DNA from: Spinacia oleracea
Taxonomy: Eukaryota; Streptophyta; Magnoliopsida; Caryophyllales; Amaranthaceae
Direction: 5' to 3'
DNA: 64,000 bases
Assembly: GCF_020520425.1 (NCBI RefSeq)
Contig: NC_079492.1
Span: 146,537,861 to 146,601,860, forward strand
The position numbers were made by a program, and so were the translations under genes. Shown here piece after piece: positions 11,821 through 22,900 of the stretch. Within the stretch, counting starts at the first letter, position 1, and each line of letters starts with the position of its first letter. The notes below the pieces were generated by a model. The model was not told the origin of the DNA, searched no databases, and worked only from the letters and a program-made list of their open reading frames with translations.

Positions 11821-12080
11821 TACTACCTCCGTTTCAAAAAGATCTTTACAGTTACTATTTATACGGACTCCAATGCAATATTTAACTACTAATATATCCA
11901 ATTTCGTATGTGAAAAAATTATAAAAATTTGATATTCTGAAAATACATCCCGAGATCAATCTAACAAGATCTTACATGTAACGTTTTGATGTATATAATG
12001 GTGAGAACTTACTGTCAAAGTTTTTATACTTTGGACACATTTTCCAAAGCGTAAAGAACTTTCTGAAACGGAGGTAGTAC
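11821..12080. mobile_element. MITE, 'ctacctccgtttc' family
   Basis: The left end 'tactacctccgtttc' and right end 'gaaacggaggtagtac' are inverted repeats. The interior matches the 3487-3748 copy in reverse orientation. Confidence 0.75.
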
Positions 12081-13931
12081 AAAATAAGAGGTCAAAAATA
12101 CAAATATAACCGACTAATCAAAAAAATTATACTCTTTTTATAGACGAGCTAGGAGAAATATTATCTCGTCCATATCCGCCCGTTTGCATTAACGGGTCGG
12201 GCTTAGCTCGCCAAATTTTTGTTTTTTACAAATTTGTTTAAGGCCGTTATTTAAAAAGATCGGATGGATGGGCTACCCACCCATGGTCAGCTCTAGATGA
12301 ATGAAATCTTTACCAAAAAAATGGCAATGGAGTTCTCCGTAATAAAGAGCTTCATATTTTAATAGAGCAACTTTTATTTATTTATTTTTTAATATTGAGA
12401 TACTCCGTATTAGGTTTAAAATCGGTCCGAAAAGCAAAAGGGAACTCCTCGTGCATGAATTACTATTTCGAATTAAAATTGTAATTTTGGACTTTGAAAA
12501 ATATTCGTAGTGTTCTTTTTGACATTTGCGTCAATCATTTTGTTTCTCGTAGATGGCACTTGGCAGCCCTAAGAAATTAGTTAGGTTAATTATTAATCTT
12601 ATTATTAATATTATTATAGGACTCACTAATCATTTCTGTTTATGGCCTACGCTAGTCTCATTTCTACATAGTTGTAACTTGTTAGACTTATTCCATGCGT
12701 TACACAATAATGTTCTAATCTAGAATTTTAACATTGTGAAAAGAATTTTTAAAATTCTTTCCAACACATAAAAAAACTCATTTATGCGTGGAACTTATTG
12801 AATTCGTTTCAATTATCACTTTGATAATATCAAAATTTTGTAATTTTTGTTAATGTATAATTGGTGATAAATATGATAAAAAAATGTGTATTGACAAACA
12901 TAAAAATAGAAATTAAAACATTATTATGAAACGAAGAGAGTATATCATACTACTCCTTCACACGTGACAGCTAAATTGTCTGTTTTGGTGCGATTGAACA
13001 AGGGCAAATTAGAAATAAATAAATAAAGAGATTTAAACTTCTGAATATGTAAATTATCCGCCGCAAAGAGATTTGAGCTTCTGAATATGTAAATTATCGG
13101 CCACAAACCACAATAAAAAAAAGAGATTTGAACAAGGGCAAATTACAAATAAATAAATAAAAAGAGAAAAGCATGGTGTACATGTAGTAAGATCCGCCGC
13201 AAATTGATAGCTAATCCAGAAGTTGAGCAAAGCACAAAGTCCATCTTGTACATCATGCTTTTCTATGACATATTTATTGTCTTCCATTCTCATTTTTTAG
13301 TGGGTTTGATGATGTGTCAACAAATTAATGGCGTTATACAAGAGAATCTTGTACACTATGTGTGCATGTTGCATTTTCCATTTGCGGCTGAATTTGCTTC
13401 CCTATGACAATAAGTAAAGGAAACTTCGGGTAGCTTGATCATCCTCTTGCAATGTTACACCATATGCATACAGTCACCCACTCTCCTAATTGTTTCCCTT
13501 GATAGTAAGAGGAAGTATTTTCGAATATCACATATGTGCTTGTAAATGTATATCATATATAGCAAAAGAATAAATAGGAAAAAGATAAAAAAGAAATTGA
13601 TAGTAATGCATGATAATGATATTTCCTCTTGATAGTGATGTATAATATTGATATTTCCTCCAATTTTCAATACACGTATCACGTATATTTTACAACGTAC
13701 TTCACTTTTTGCATTATTCATATACTAAGTATTAGTAACTAATACAAGTTGATGAATTGAAGTTGGTGGGTAACTCACCTTATAAACTACATCGTATCTG
13801 TTGTCGAGAAATCTCGAGGTAATTTGCAAGAGTGAAAGTATAGTTGCTTGGATAATAATGAACACGGAGCAAGGATGGATAAAGTTTAGCTAATAATGAA
13901 AAAATGAACCGAAAGTTATAAGTTTGGAGTT
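12081..13931. other. Intergenic with local duplications
   Basis: No gene is seen. Between 12995 and 13180 two words recur as direct repeats: 'cttctgaatatgtaaatta' and 'aacaagggcaaatta', the second followed by 'aaataaataaata'. This indicates a local tandem duplication. Confidence 0.55.
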
Positions 13932-14540
13932 TACTACCTCTGTTTCAAAAATATATTTATACTTTAAGTTTTAATTTGTTTCATAATATTTTTAAAATTG
14001 TGTTTTATACTTTTTGACATAAAAATGTATCATCTTACCAGTCTTATCTCACAAAATTTACATATTTATTCCAATGAATTTCTTTATATTTTACTTTATC
14101 CATTTTTATTTTACACTCACCCACCTTTTTATGCTATCTCCTTCACTTTATGTAATTTATTATAATTAAATAAGCCACATTTTTACACACTTGATCACAT
14201 TTATCTTACTCCCTCCGTCCCTTAATACTTGCACCGCTTCTATAAATGGAGATTTATACCAATATTATATTATTTCTCACACTTACTTACTAACCCCACC
14301 TACAGCCATATTCCCTACAAAAAATCATTTAAAAATTCACACCCCCACTCACCACCTCTTACACATTTTCCACTAACTATATTAAAAAATACCCCACTAT
14401 CAACTAACATTCATTAAATTAATAAGTCAATTCAAATGTATTAAACTCCGCACCGGTTTGACCGGTGCGAGTATTAAGGGACGGAGGGAGTAATATTTAT
14501 GATAGTTACTGTAAAGATCATTATGAAACGGAGGTAGTAC
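13932..14540. mobile_element. MITE of the 'ctacctccgtttc' family, split by another MITE
   Basis: The left end 'tactacctctgtttc' and right end 'gaaacggaggtagtac' bracket about 600 bp. Removing the nested Stowaway at 14209-14490 leaves about 330 bp, close to other family members. Confidence 0.65.
14209..14490. mobile_element. Stowaway-like MITE, 'ccttaatacttgcaccg' family, intact
   Basis: The left end 'ctccctccgtcccttaat' and right end 'attaagggacggagggag' are perfect inverted repeats flanked by TA. This is the best-preserved copy of the family in the window, and it is nested in another MITE. Confidence 0.85.
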
Positions 14541-14616
14541 GACCTAAGTCAGTTCCCGATAAGGTAAGTGTCGTAAAACAGGATTTAGAAATGAACTAGG
14601 CTAGTGAAGAATATGT

Positions 14617-15042
14617 TGTTCCGGTGTTGTAAAGATGGAAACAATGGGCTTCGAATGAAGGCCCTTTTGTATGTGTTGAAGATCTTGCTTGTTTGAATGA
14701 GTGGAGTCCGTATTCACCTGCACAGGAGCAAAGTCACTAGCCTCGGGGGTGTTTCCGAGGAAAGCCCCTCCGATGCCTAAGTAAGAATGATGCTCGGATT
14801 CTAGAGAGAAGTTCTCTAGAAGAGTAGTCTTAAGGCGGTAAATTGGACGTACCTTGAGGTGTGAGCCTTGGCGGCCTATTTATAGTGTTTGCATAATAAA
14901 TGCCCATAGGTCATTTATTGCTTTTGGGCCTTGGGCCTTGATGGATGGCTGACTAGCCATTGGTGGGTTTGATGCTGTTTGTTTAGAGCCATTGGGCTTT
15001 GGACTTAGTGGCCCAAGTGAGAATCAATTGGGAGCCCAAACA
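14617..15042 (-). repeat. 3' LTR of the Tat-like element
   Basis: A 426-bp repeat that reads identical to 25824-26249. On the + strand it begins 'tgttccggtgttg' and ends 'gggagcccaaaca'. For the antisense gene this LTR is the upstream flank. Confidence 0.95.
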
Positions 15043-15053
15043 ACATGCCCCCC
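15043..15053 (-). other. Polypurine tract of the Tat-like element
   Basis: On the minus strand the six Gs of 'ggggggcatgt' directly precede the 3' LTR. This is the expected place for the second-strand primer. Confidence 0.65.
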
Positions 15054-15219
15054 AGACCCGGTCCATTTAGAATTAAATGGGTGGGTTTCCAGCTGTCAGA
15101 AGTCCGAAAGTTCCCTCTCTTTTTTGAAAAGAGATGATTTGCATTGATGACAAGTGTTGGGAGTTGTATCGTGTCGTGGAGATCGTGGGTTGAGGAAGTT
15201 GATGCGCCCTTTTCTTTTC

Positions 15220-15227
15220 TATAAATA
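15220..15227 (+). promoter_or_regulatory. Candidate TATA box of the antisense gene
   Basis: 'tataaata' lies 178 bp downstream of the LTR edge and 263 bp before the first good ATG at 15483. A possible leader intron (GT at 15400, AG at 15464-15465) would fall between them. It is oriented opposite to gag-pol. Confidence 0.45.
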
Positions 15228-15482
15228 CTGGGTGCTTTGCTCTCTTTGAACTTTTTATTCCCTCTTTCAAACCCATTCTCTCTCTAAATTCCGGCGATCG
15301 CAGTGCAATTTGCTTCTTCAGATCTACGAAATTCGGCCAACTTTAGACTTCGGGAACTTGTGTTGCTCGTTTTATCGGCGAATTCCGCTTCGGAAAAAGG
15401 TAATTTGTTTCTGAATTCTCCTTTTTTTCTTCGTTTTTCCTTCTACCCCTCAATCTCAAACCTAGACCGAGAATTCGCGGCC

Positions 15483-18400
15483 ATGGCAAAGAATAGGGGC
15501 AAGAGCAAGTTCGTCGTTGATTCCTCTAGTGAGAGGGAGAACGTGCCTTCGGGAAGGTTACCGAAAACTTCGAGGGGTCGGCCTTCGGAGAGGCCGGTGG
15601 AGAGGCGTTCGACTGGTTGGGATGCTTCAAAAGATGACGTTGTTGGCGGGTCTAGCGTGTCTGAACGCGCAACTTCTGGTAAGAAAGCTGGCTCTTCGGG
15701 TGTGCGCCGCTCTTACCCTGAGTTTCCAGTTCATTGGACTGAAGCTGATCCGCAGGGCAAGTATGCCCCGATTCTGCATGAGACCACTAAGATCGATGGT
15801 CCCTTGGAAAAATCGGTCAGTGGTGACTGGTTGGTGGAGGCGAAGCTGGGGAACTACCATCGGAGAGCCGAAGAGTTATACGGAATCCAGCACGCCTTGG
15901 GGTACTGGTGCGAGCTTCCCGACCAGGAGCGTCCTCGGGTGACTCATCCGCCGAGGGGGTTCATCTCTGTGTATACTCATCATTTGGAGAACGGTCTCCG
16001 CTTTCCTTTGGATCCCTTCGTTTCCGAGCTCCTGGTGTCGTACAACATCAGTTTGGCCCAGCTTACCCCCAAATCTATGAGGCACATCATCGGATTTAGA
16101 TGGGTGTGCGATTTTATTAACTTTCCATGCTCTGTTGCCGTGTTTCGGGATCTGCACGATCTGTCTTTCAACCATGCCTCCAAGGGAGATGGGTATGGTT
16201 GGTGGACCATCATCAACAAAAGATCCCGAAGGAAGGGGGAGCCGAACTACATTACGGCCTACCCTTACCTCAGCTCTGATCATAATTGGAAGACGGAGTG
16301 GTTGTTTGTTCGTGTGCCGACAGATCCGAAGCATCCACATTTTTACCGCCCTCCGAAGTGGTTTGTGACTCCTGATCCTGATATGCGAAGCGTGGCTGCT
16401 CCGGATCGGAACCATCACCACTACGTGGATCTCCTCCAGTGGTTTTTGGCTCGGGAGGACAACTACAAACTGCCGTCCAACTGGCTCCCGAACCTCAACT
16501 ATATTTTGCGGGAGGACATTCTTGCTGTTGCCGGTCTCAGTAGGATTTTTGACAGGGGTAGGTGTCTTTCGGCTGGGACCGTGCTTTAGTAAGTTTGTCC
16601 TCCTCCTTTTTGTTTCGTTTTATTGACTTTGCTTTGTGCTTTGTTTCTGCAGAGTACGGCTTTAGCTGCGTTGATCCTGTGGTCTTGGGCATTTCTTTGG
16701 ATCTGAAGACCATTCACGACTCGGCCCCTGATTACAAGTTCGGGAAGGAAAATCCTCGTAATCCTCGTTTGAAGGATTACGTGCTGTCTCCGTCGGGTGT
16801 CGCTCGGATATCTGAAGTTCGAGCTGATCCGTGGGATTCTGCCTCTTCTCCCGAAGCTGTTCCGGTGAAAGTCGTGCTCCCTGATTTGAGGACAACCTCG
16901 GATCCGGTGAGTGTTTCTATATCTCGAAGTCTTTTGTTTGTCTTTCTTTCTGGTTGGCCGTCGGCTAACGTCTTGGTCCTGGACCATCTTTTTAGGGTCC
17001 TGGGACTGACGCTGTGCCGCGTGCCGTTCCTTCGGTTTCATCTCCGGCTCGGATAGATATCTCTTTATCTAGGAACCGGGTACTTCGCGTTTTTTCTTTA
17101 CTCCTTCCTTTGTCTTCTTTTACATTTATTGACCCTTGGTCTCCTCTGTTTAGGATCAGCGCAAAAGGAAGGGCAGCACTCTTTTGAGGCCTTCTGCGCA
17201 TCCGAAGAAAGCGAAAGCTTCTCAGTCTTCGGAGAAGGTATTTGTTCTGACTTGGAGCCTTTGTGATCCGTTCTCTCTTTTTCTGAAACTGACCTTTGAG
17301 CGTTTGCCCTGTAGGAAGAAGTTTCGGAAGTCATGCCTCCTCCAAAAAATCTCCTTCACTTCATGCCCTTGCCAGGGCAGAAGTTGAAGAGTGTGGTGGT
17401 TGCGGAACCGCCGCCCGTGGACCAACCGTTGGCCGAGGAAGATACCATCCCCTCTCCGCTGAAGCCGTCTGCTGCTTTGGGGATCGAGATCCAGGATATA
17501 ACCAAGGTGATGGAGGCAATTGAAGCCGACCTTGTTCCTGGCTCGGATGTCCCTACTGTGGCCGAGCGGAAGGAAGAATCTGCTGACGTTTCTCTCGCAA
17601 GGGAGAGAAGTCCAGATAAGGAGATGGTGGATCTCACCGAGGCTCACATGGAGGTTCCCGAAGCTGAGAAGGAGGTCCCTTCTGCTGAGAAGGAGCAACC
17701 CGAGCAAGGTCTGACGAGGAAGAGGCGCCACTCGACCTTGGGCTCTACTTCGACCTCGGCCCTGGATAGACTGATCCACGCTGACCCTTGCTCGGATGTT
17801 CCGCTGAAACGGATCCCCGAGGAGGTAAGGGAGGCGATGGCTCGCTATGCTAGGGCTCCGGTTTTGGGGGAGAACCCCATGGCTCACGTGGGATCTTTGG
17901 TGGGTCCCGAAGCTGCAAGGGAGAATCTTCTTCGGGCCAACCCGCAGTGGAGGGTTCCTGGAGCTGAGGAGAGGAACCCAGCTATGATGGCTCAGTATTA
18001 TCTGAATGAGGTAAGTGTTGGAAATTTTGTTTTGAGTTCCGTTTTTGGTTTGTTGTTTTCTTCTTTCCTCATCTTTTCTTGTCTTTTCTTCTTTCCCAGG
18101 CTGTTTTCTGGTCCTCGTTCACTTCCGAGTGTAGCTCGGTTGAGGAGAGGCAGTTGAGGAGGTATCAGGAGGCTTATGCTCGTGATATCCCTGTCTTGGA
18201 CCAGAAGGCTGGGCAGCTCATGGCCGAGATGGTGGACCTCAAGCTACTGTACCTTCAGTACAGTCGTGAGGCTAGGGAATCGGCTGAGCAGATCGGGGCC
18301 GAAGTTGGGAAGCTTACTTTCCGAGTCGAGGAGGATGCTGAAAAGATAGCTTCCTTCGACAAGGAGAGGAAAGAAATGGCTGCCAAGTTTGCGAGCGAAC

Positions 18401-18900
18401 TTGAAGAAAAAGACAGTCTTCTCAAGGAGATGACGTCTAAATTTGAGGCGGCCATTAAGCAGAGCCAGGAAGCGGAGGCGAGGCTTGTTCAGTTTGTTAA
18501 GAATCGGGAGATTGTTCAGAACCAAGCTGACAAGGTGCCCGTTCTCCAGCTGAAGATCCGAGAGAAGGATGCTGCCATTCGGAAACTGGAGCAAGAGAGA
18601 GTTGACCTCTACACTGCTGATCAGTGTAGGGAGCAATACTGGAATGGCATCCTGGGCGCTCGGCGGATGTTCGCGAAGCATATGCCTCATTTCCCTTGGA
18701 ATGAGAAGGTTCCGCTCTGGATGAGGGCCCAGGATCACTTGGTGGAGTGCCAGGCCGATCGGGACGAAGCTGAAGCTGAACGCCAAGCTGCTCTTGCAGA
18801 GGCTCGGGCCCAGAAGGCGACTTCCGAAGGTGATACTACTGCTGGGGGTTCTTCGAAGGATGCTCCTCTGGGGGATGCTCCTGAGACTCCCAAGAGTTAG
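15483..18900 (+). CDS. Antisense spliced gene carried by the retrotransposon, putative gypsy-type transposon domain protein
   Basis: Six exons join without any stop into 997 codons: 15483-16557, 16653-16906, 16996-17079, 17154-17237, 17315-18010, 18100-18900. Every intron is GT-AG with a pyrimidine-rich acceptor. Residues of about 155-290 ('THHLENGLRFPLDPF', then 'HNWKTEWLFVR') resemble the plant 'putative gypsy type transposon' domain (Pfam Transposase_28). Its biochemical role is unknown to me. The middle (exon 5) is acidic and proline-rich. Exon 6 is a long Glu/Lys/Ala-rich region that should form a coiled coil ('EEDAEKIASFDKERKEMAAK'). It is transcribed against gag-pol from near the 3' LTR. 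Extra genes in this position are known in Tat-lineage elements such as Grande and Retand. No frameshift or early stop is seen, so selection or great youth has kept it open. Exon borders are read by eye. Confidence 0.8.
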
Positions 18901-19189
18901 GGATTCGGGCAGTCGTCTTCTTCAGAGTCGGTCGGTTCCAGTTGAGGACTTCCGAACATGTGCTTGCCTTTCCCCCTTTTGCCTCGGCGCTGCGTTGTAC
19001 TCATTTCTTTTTGCTTTCTTAGTACTTCGGTAGGCCGGTATTGTCTGTTGATGGCTGCCGATTTTAACTGTTTCATTTTGTTTTCAATTTTTGAGGTTTT
19101 CAATGTATTTGTACTTCCCCCAAATATTGAATAAAAAATGAATGTTTGTTACTTGGCTGCTTCTTTTCAACTTGTTCTTTCGCAATTTT

Positions 19190-19605
19190 AGGTCTTTAAA
19201 TCCGTAGATTTCTCGAGCTCCTCTTTCTGTAGACTTGCTGAAAACCTTTTGATCTTGCGAGCTCTTTAAATCCGTAGATCGGTTAAGAGACTTTTTAACT
19301 TTTGCGAGTTCTTCAAATCCGTAGATCTGCTAAGAGACTCTTTGACTTTGTGAGTTCTTCAAATCCGTAGATCTGCTAAGAGACTCTTTAGTTTTGCGAG
19401 TTCTTCAAATCCGTAGATCTGCTAAGAGACTCTTTAGTTTTGCGAGTTCTTCAAATCCGTAGATCTGCTAAGAGACTCTTTAGTTTTGCGAGTTCTTCAA
19501 ATCCGTAGATCTGCTAAGAGATTCTTTAATTTTGCGAGTTCTTCAAATCCGTAGATCTGCTAAGAGACTCTTTAGTTTCCAGACTCTTCAAATCCGTCGA
19601 TCTGC
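19190..19605. repeat. 46-bp tandem repeat array in the retrotransposon
   Basis: The word 'aaatccgtagatc' (variants at the ends) recurs at 19198, 19268, 19315, 19361, 19407, 19453, 19499, 19545 and 19590. The inner spacing is exactly 46 bp (one 47, one 45). The five central units are almost identical ('ttcttcaaatccgtag', 'ctgctaagagactcttta'), while the outer ones are diverged. This is typical of an array growing by unequal exchange. It lies between the end of pol and the antisense gene. Confidence 0.92.
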
Positions 19606-19999
19606 TCAGAGGTTTGGATTGTTCTTCCGATCTCTTGTGGTTCGGAAACCTGGGCAAGAGATCGCTAGTCTGCCTCTTTAGTTATGCCTTCGGCGATCCG
19701 TGGATCTGAGCCGGAGTTTTATAACTTGATTCGAGCGACTGTTTGTTGCGAACAAATTTTATTAGGGTACCGCGAATCCGAGGATTCTGGACGATTCCCT
19801 GAAGTGTATGATTTGTTCATTTCTTGCATTTTATCAAGGAATGGGCAAAGTCAGCCTGTTTTTAGTCTCGGATTGATCAGATCCGAGGCTGCATATATAT
19901 ATAAAGGGACAATAATTATAGAGATAAGTTTAATGAAACACATGGTGCCAATGGATTTCCTCTTCTCATTAAACAACTTACTTGGTTTACAGACAGAGA
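19606..19999. other. Untranslated part of the Tat-like element
   Basis: The stretch lies between the tandem array and the end of gag-pol. A 111-codon + strand frame (19684-20019) has no recognisable motif and overlaps the pol end, so I do not call it a gene. Confidence 0.5.
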
Positions 20000-22900
20000 T
20001 CATACAAAATATTTCTTGAGAACATCGGTACTCCAATGGTTCTTCAGAATTGTTCCATCTAACTGTTTCAGCATATACGTGCCTGGCCTTTTTTCGGAAT
20101 GGATGATGTATGGTCCTTCCCAAGTGGCCGAGAGTTTGCCATGGATCCGTCCTTTCTGAACCGAGGCGGCGTTTCTGAGTACTAGATCACCGACTTTTAG
20201 GGGTCTGGCGTTGACTCTTCGGTTGTAATGCTTGTTGACCCTCTGCAAATAGGCTGCGTTGAGTGTCCTTGCATCGTTCCGAGCCTCGTCCAGTAGATCG
20301 AGAGCTTCGGATAGAAGTTGATTGTTGCTTTCTCCTTGGATCCCATCATACCTGTTGTATGCCTGGATCCTCAGGCTTTCTGTTCCGATTTCCACAGGAA
20401 TTACAGCTTCGGATCCGTATACAAGGTGGAACGGTGTTTGTCCGGTAGCTTCTTTTTCAGTGGTCCGAAGGGACCATAGCGTTCCGGGTAGCTCTTCTAA
20501 CCATTTGTTTTTGTCATCCTCGACTCTTTTCTTGAGTGCGTTGAGGATGAGTTTGTTAGCAGCTTCGGCTTGCCCGTTGCTTTGTGGGTGACAGACTGCC
20601 GAGTACGCTAGGTGTATGCCGAACTGTTTGCACCACTTTTGCAACGGGGTGTTGTCGAACTGTTTCCCGTGGTCGAAGACCATCAGTCTTGGTATGCCGA
20701 ACCTTGTGATGATGTTCTGCCATATGAACTTGCGGACCTGAGGTTCGGTGATGGAGGAGACAGCTTCGGCTTCGATCCATTTGCTAAAATAGTCGACTCC
20801 TACAATCAACCACTTCTTCTGGTTCGTCGCTGAGGGGAAGGGACCAATGATGTCTAACCCCCACTGTGCGAATGGTAAGGGATACAGTGTTGATTGTAGG
20901 GTTTGAGCTGGTTGATGGATGGCTGGTGCGAACTTTTGGCATTTCTCGCATTTCCTTGCCATCTGCTTTGCCTCGGAAACCATAGTGGGCCACCAGTACC
21001 CAGCCCGAAGGGCTTTATGTGCTAATGTCCTACCTCCAATGTGGTTTCCGCATATCCCGAGGTGGATTTCCCTTAGGATGTAGTCAGCGTCTGTTGGACC
21101 CACGCATTTTAGCAGCGGAGCAGAGAATGATTTCCTCATGAGCTCTCCTTCGGCGCTGATGATGAACCATCTGTTGAATCTTTTCAGTTTTCTCGCTTGC
21201 AGCTTATCTTCGGGAAGTTCTCCCCTTTCTTTGTATGCAACTACTGCGTCCATCCAGCTAGGTTCGGAACGTAAGCTGCATACTGTGGTGGGTAGCAAGT
21301 CGATGCTTCTCTCTTGGTGAACTTCCACGTGGACCGACCTGTTTAGGTCGATGAGTGTTGAGCTTGCGAGTTTTGACAGTGCGTCTGCTTGCGTGTTCTG
21401 TCCTCGGGGAATGAGGATGACTTCAAAGGATCTTAACTTTGATGTTAAGGATTTAATTTTTGCTAAATAGGCTGTCATGCTGGGCCATTTGGCCTCATAC
21501 TCCCCTCGGATCTGGTTGGCTACAAGCTGGGAATCAGTTTTGAGGCGAACATGTTCGGCCTCCAGGGATAAACAAAGCTCTATCCCTGCGATTGCGGCCT
21601 CGTATTCGGCCTCGTTGTTGGTTGCTTTGAAGCCGAACTTCAATGCATACTCTATGCTTTTCCCCGTCGGGGGGATCAGTACAACTCCCGCCCCTGAGCC
21701 GTTTATTGTGGAAGATCCGTCAGTGAAGACCTCCCAAGTGCTTTTCGTATCATCCAACATTTCCTGGTATGAGCACTCGGCCAAGAAGTCTGCCAATGCT
21801 TGTGCTTTGATTGCTGTCCTCGGCTGATATTTGATGCCGAACTCTGATAGTTCGAAGGCCCAGGCAGCCAATCTTCCTGACCTCTCTATTTTGTCGAGTA
21901 CTTTTTCGAGCGGTTGGTCAGTTAGCACTGTGATCTGGTGGGAGTCGAAGTATGGCCTCAGTTTTCGTGCAGCTACCACTACTGCATATGCGACTTTCTC
22001 GATGAGTGGGTACCGGGTTTCGGCCCCTGTGAGTGTTCGGCTGGTGAAGTAGATTGGCTGTTGCTTCTTTTCTTCTTCCCGAAGAAGCACTGCGCTGACG
22101 GTTCCAGGGCTAACTGCGACATATAGGTACAGGGTTTCCCCCTCCTTTGGTCTGGCCAGTGTCGGCAGTTGAGCTAGGTGGGCTCTGAGTTGCTGAAAAG
22201 CTTCTTTTTGCTCCTGTTCCCATATCAGTTCGGGATCCACTTTCCTCGGGACCCCTTTTTTCTTGACTGGTTCTGCTTCTCCTCCGGGGAGGTTCTTTGG
22301 TTTCAGTGCTTTGAAGAAGGGGGCTCCCTTATCCGAGGCCTTTGATATGAACCTTGTTAGTGCGGCTAACCTGCCGGTTAGCCTCTGCACATCTCTCTTG
22401 GTCTTCGGCTCGGGTAAATCCAATGCCGCTTGGACTTTGTCCAGGTTCGCATCAATTCCTCTTTCGCTCACCATGAATCCGAGGAATTTACCTGACTTCA
22501 CCCCGAAGACGCATTTTTTTGGGTTCAGCTTCATGCTGTATTTCCTCAGATTTCCGAAGGTCTCTGCCAGGTCTTTGACGTGGTCTTCCTCCTTGATGCT
22601 TTTTACGATGGAGTCATCCACATAGACCTCCACATTCCTCCCTTTCTGGTCGGCGAAGACGTGATCAACTAGCCTCTGGTAGGTGGCTCCGGCATTTTTC
22701 AAGCCGAAAGGCATCATTTTGTAGTTGAACACTCCTGCGCTTGTGATGAACGCTGTCTTTGCTCTGTCATCGGGGTGCATGAATACTTGGTGGTAGCCTG
22801 AAAAGGCATCCATGAAGCTGAGCAGTGCATGGCCGCTGGTGGAGTCAACCAATTGATCTATCCTTGGCAGGGGATAGCAGTCTTTGGGGCAGGCTCGGTT

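Noticed and set aside
15303-15482. Sixty extra codons before the MAKNRGK start of the antisense gene
   Set aside because: The sequence is leader-like, rich in pyrimidines, and holds a possible intron at 15400-15465. The basic, polar N-terminus from 15483 is more plausible.
16562-17056. Separate 164-codon gene within the antisense locus
   Set aside because: It is exon 2 (16653-16906) plus unspliced intron sequence on both sides.
19190-19605. CRISPR-like array
   Set aside because: The units are contiguous tandem copies with no unique spacers, in a plant retrotransposon.
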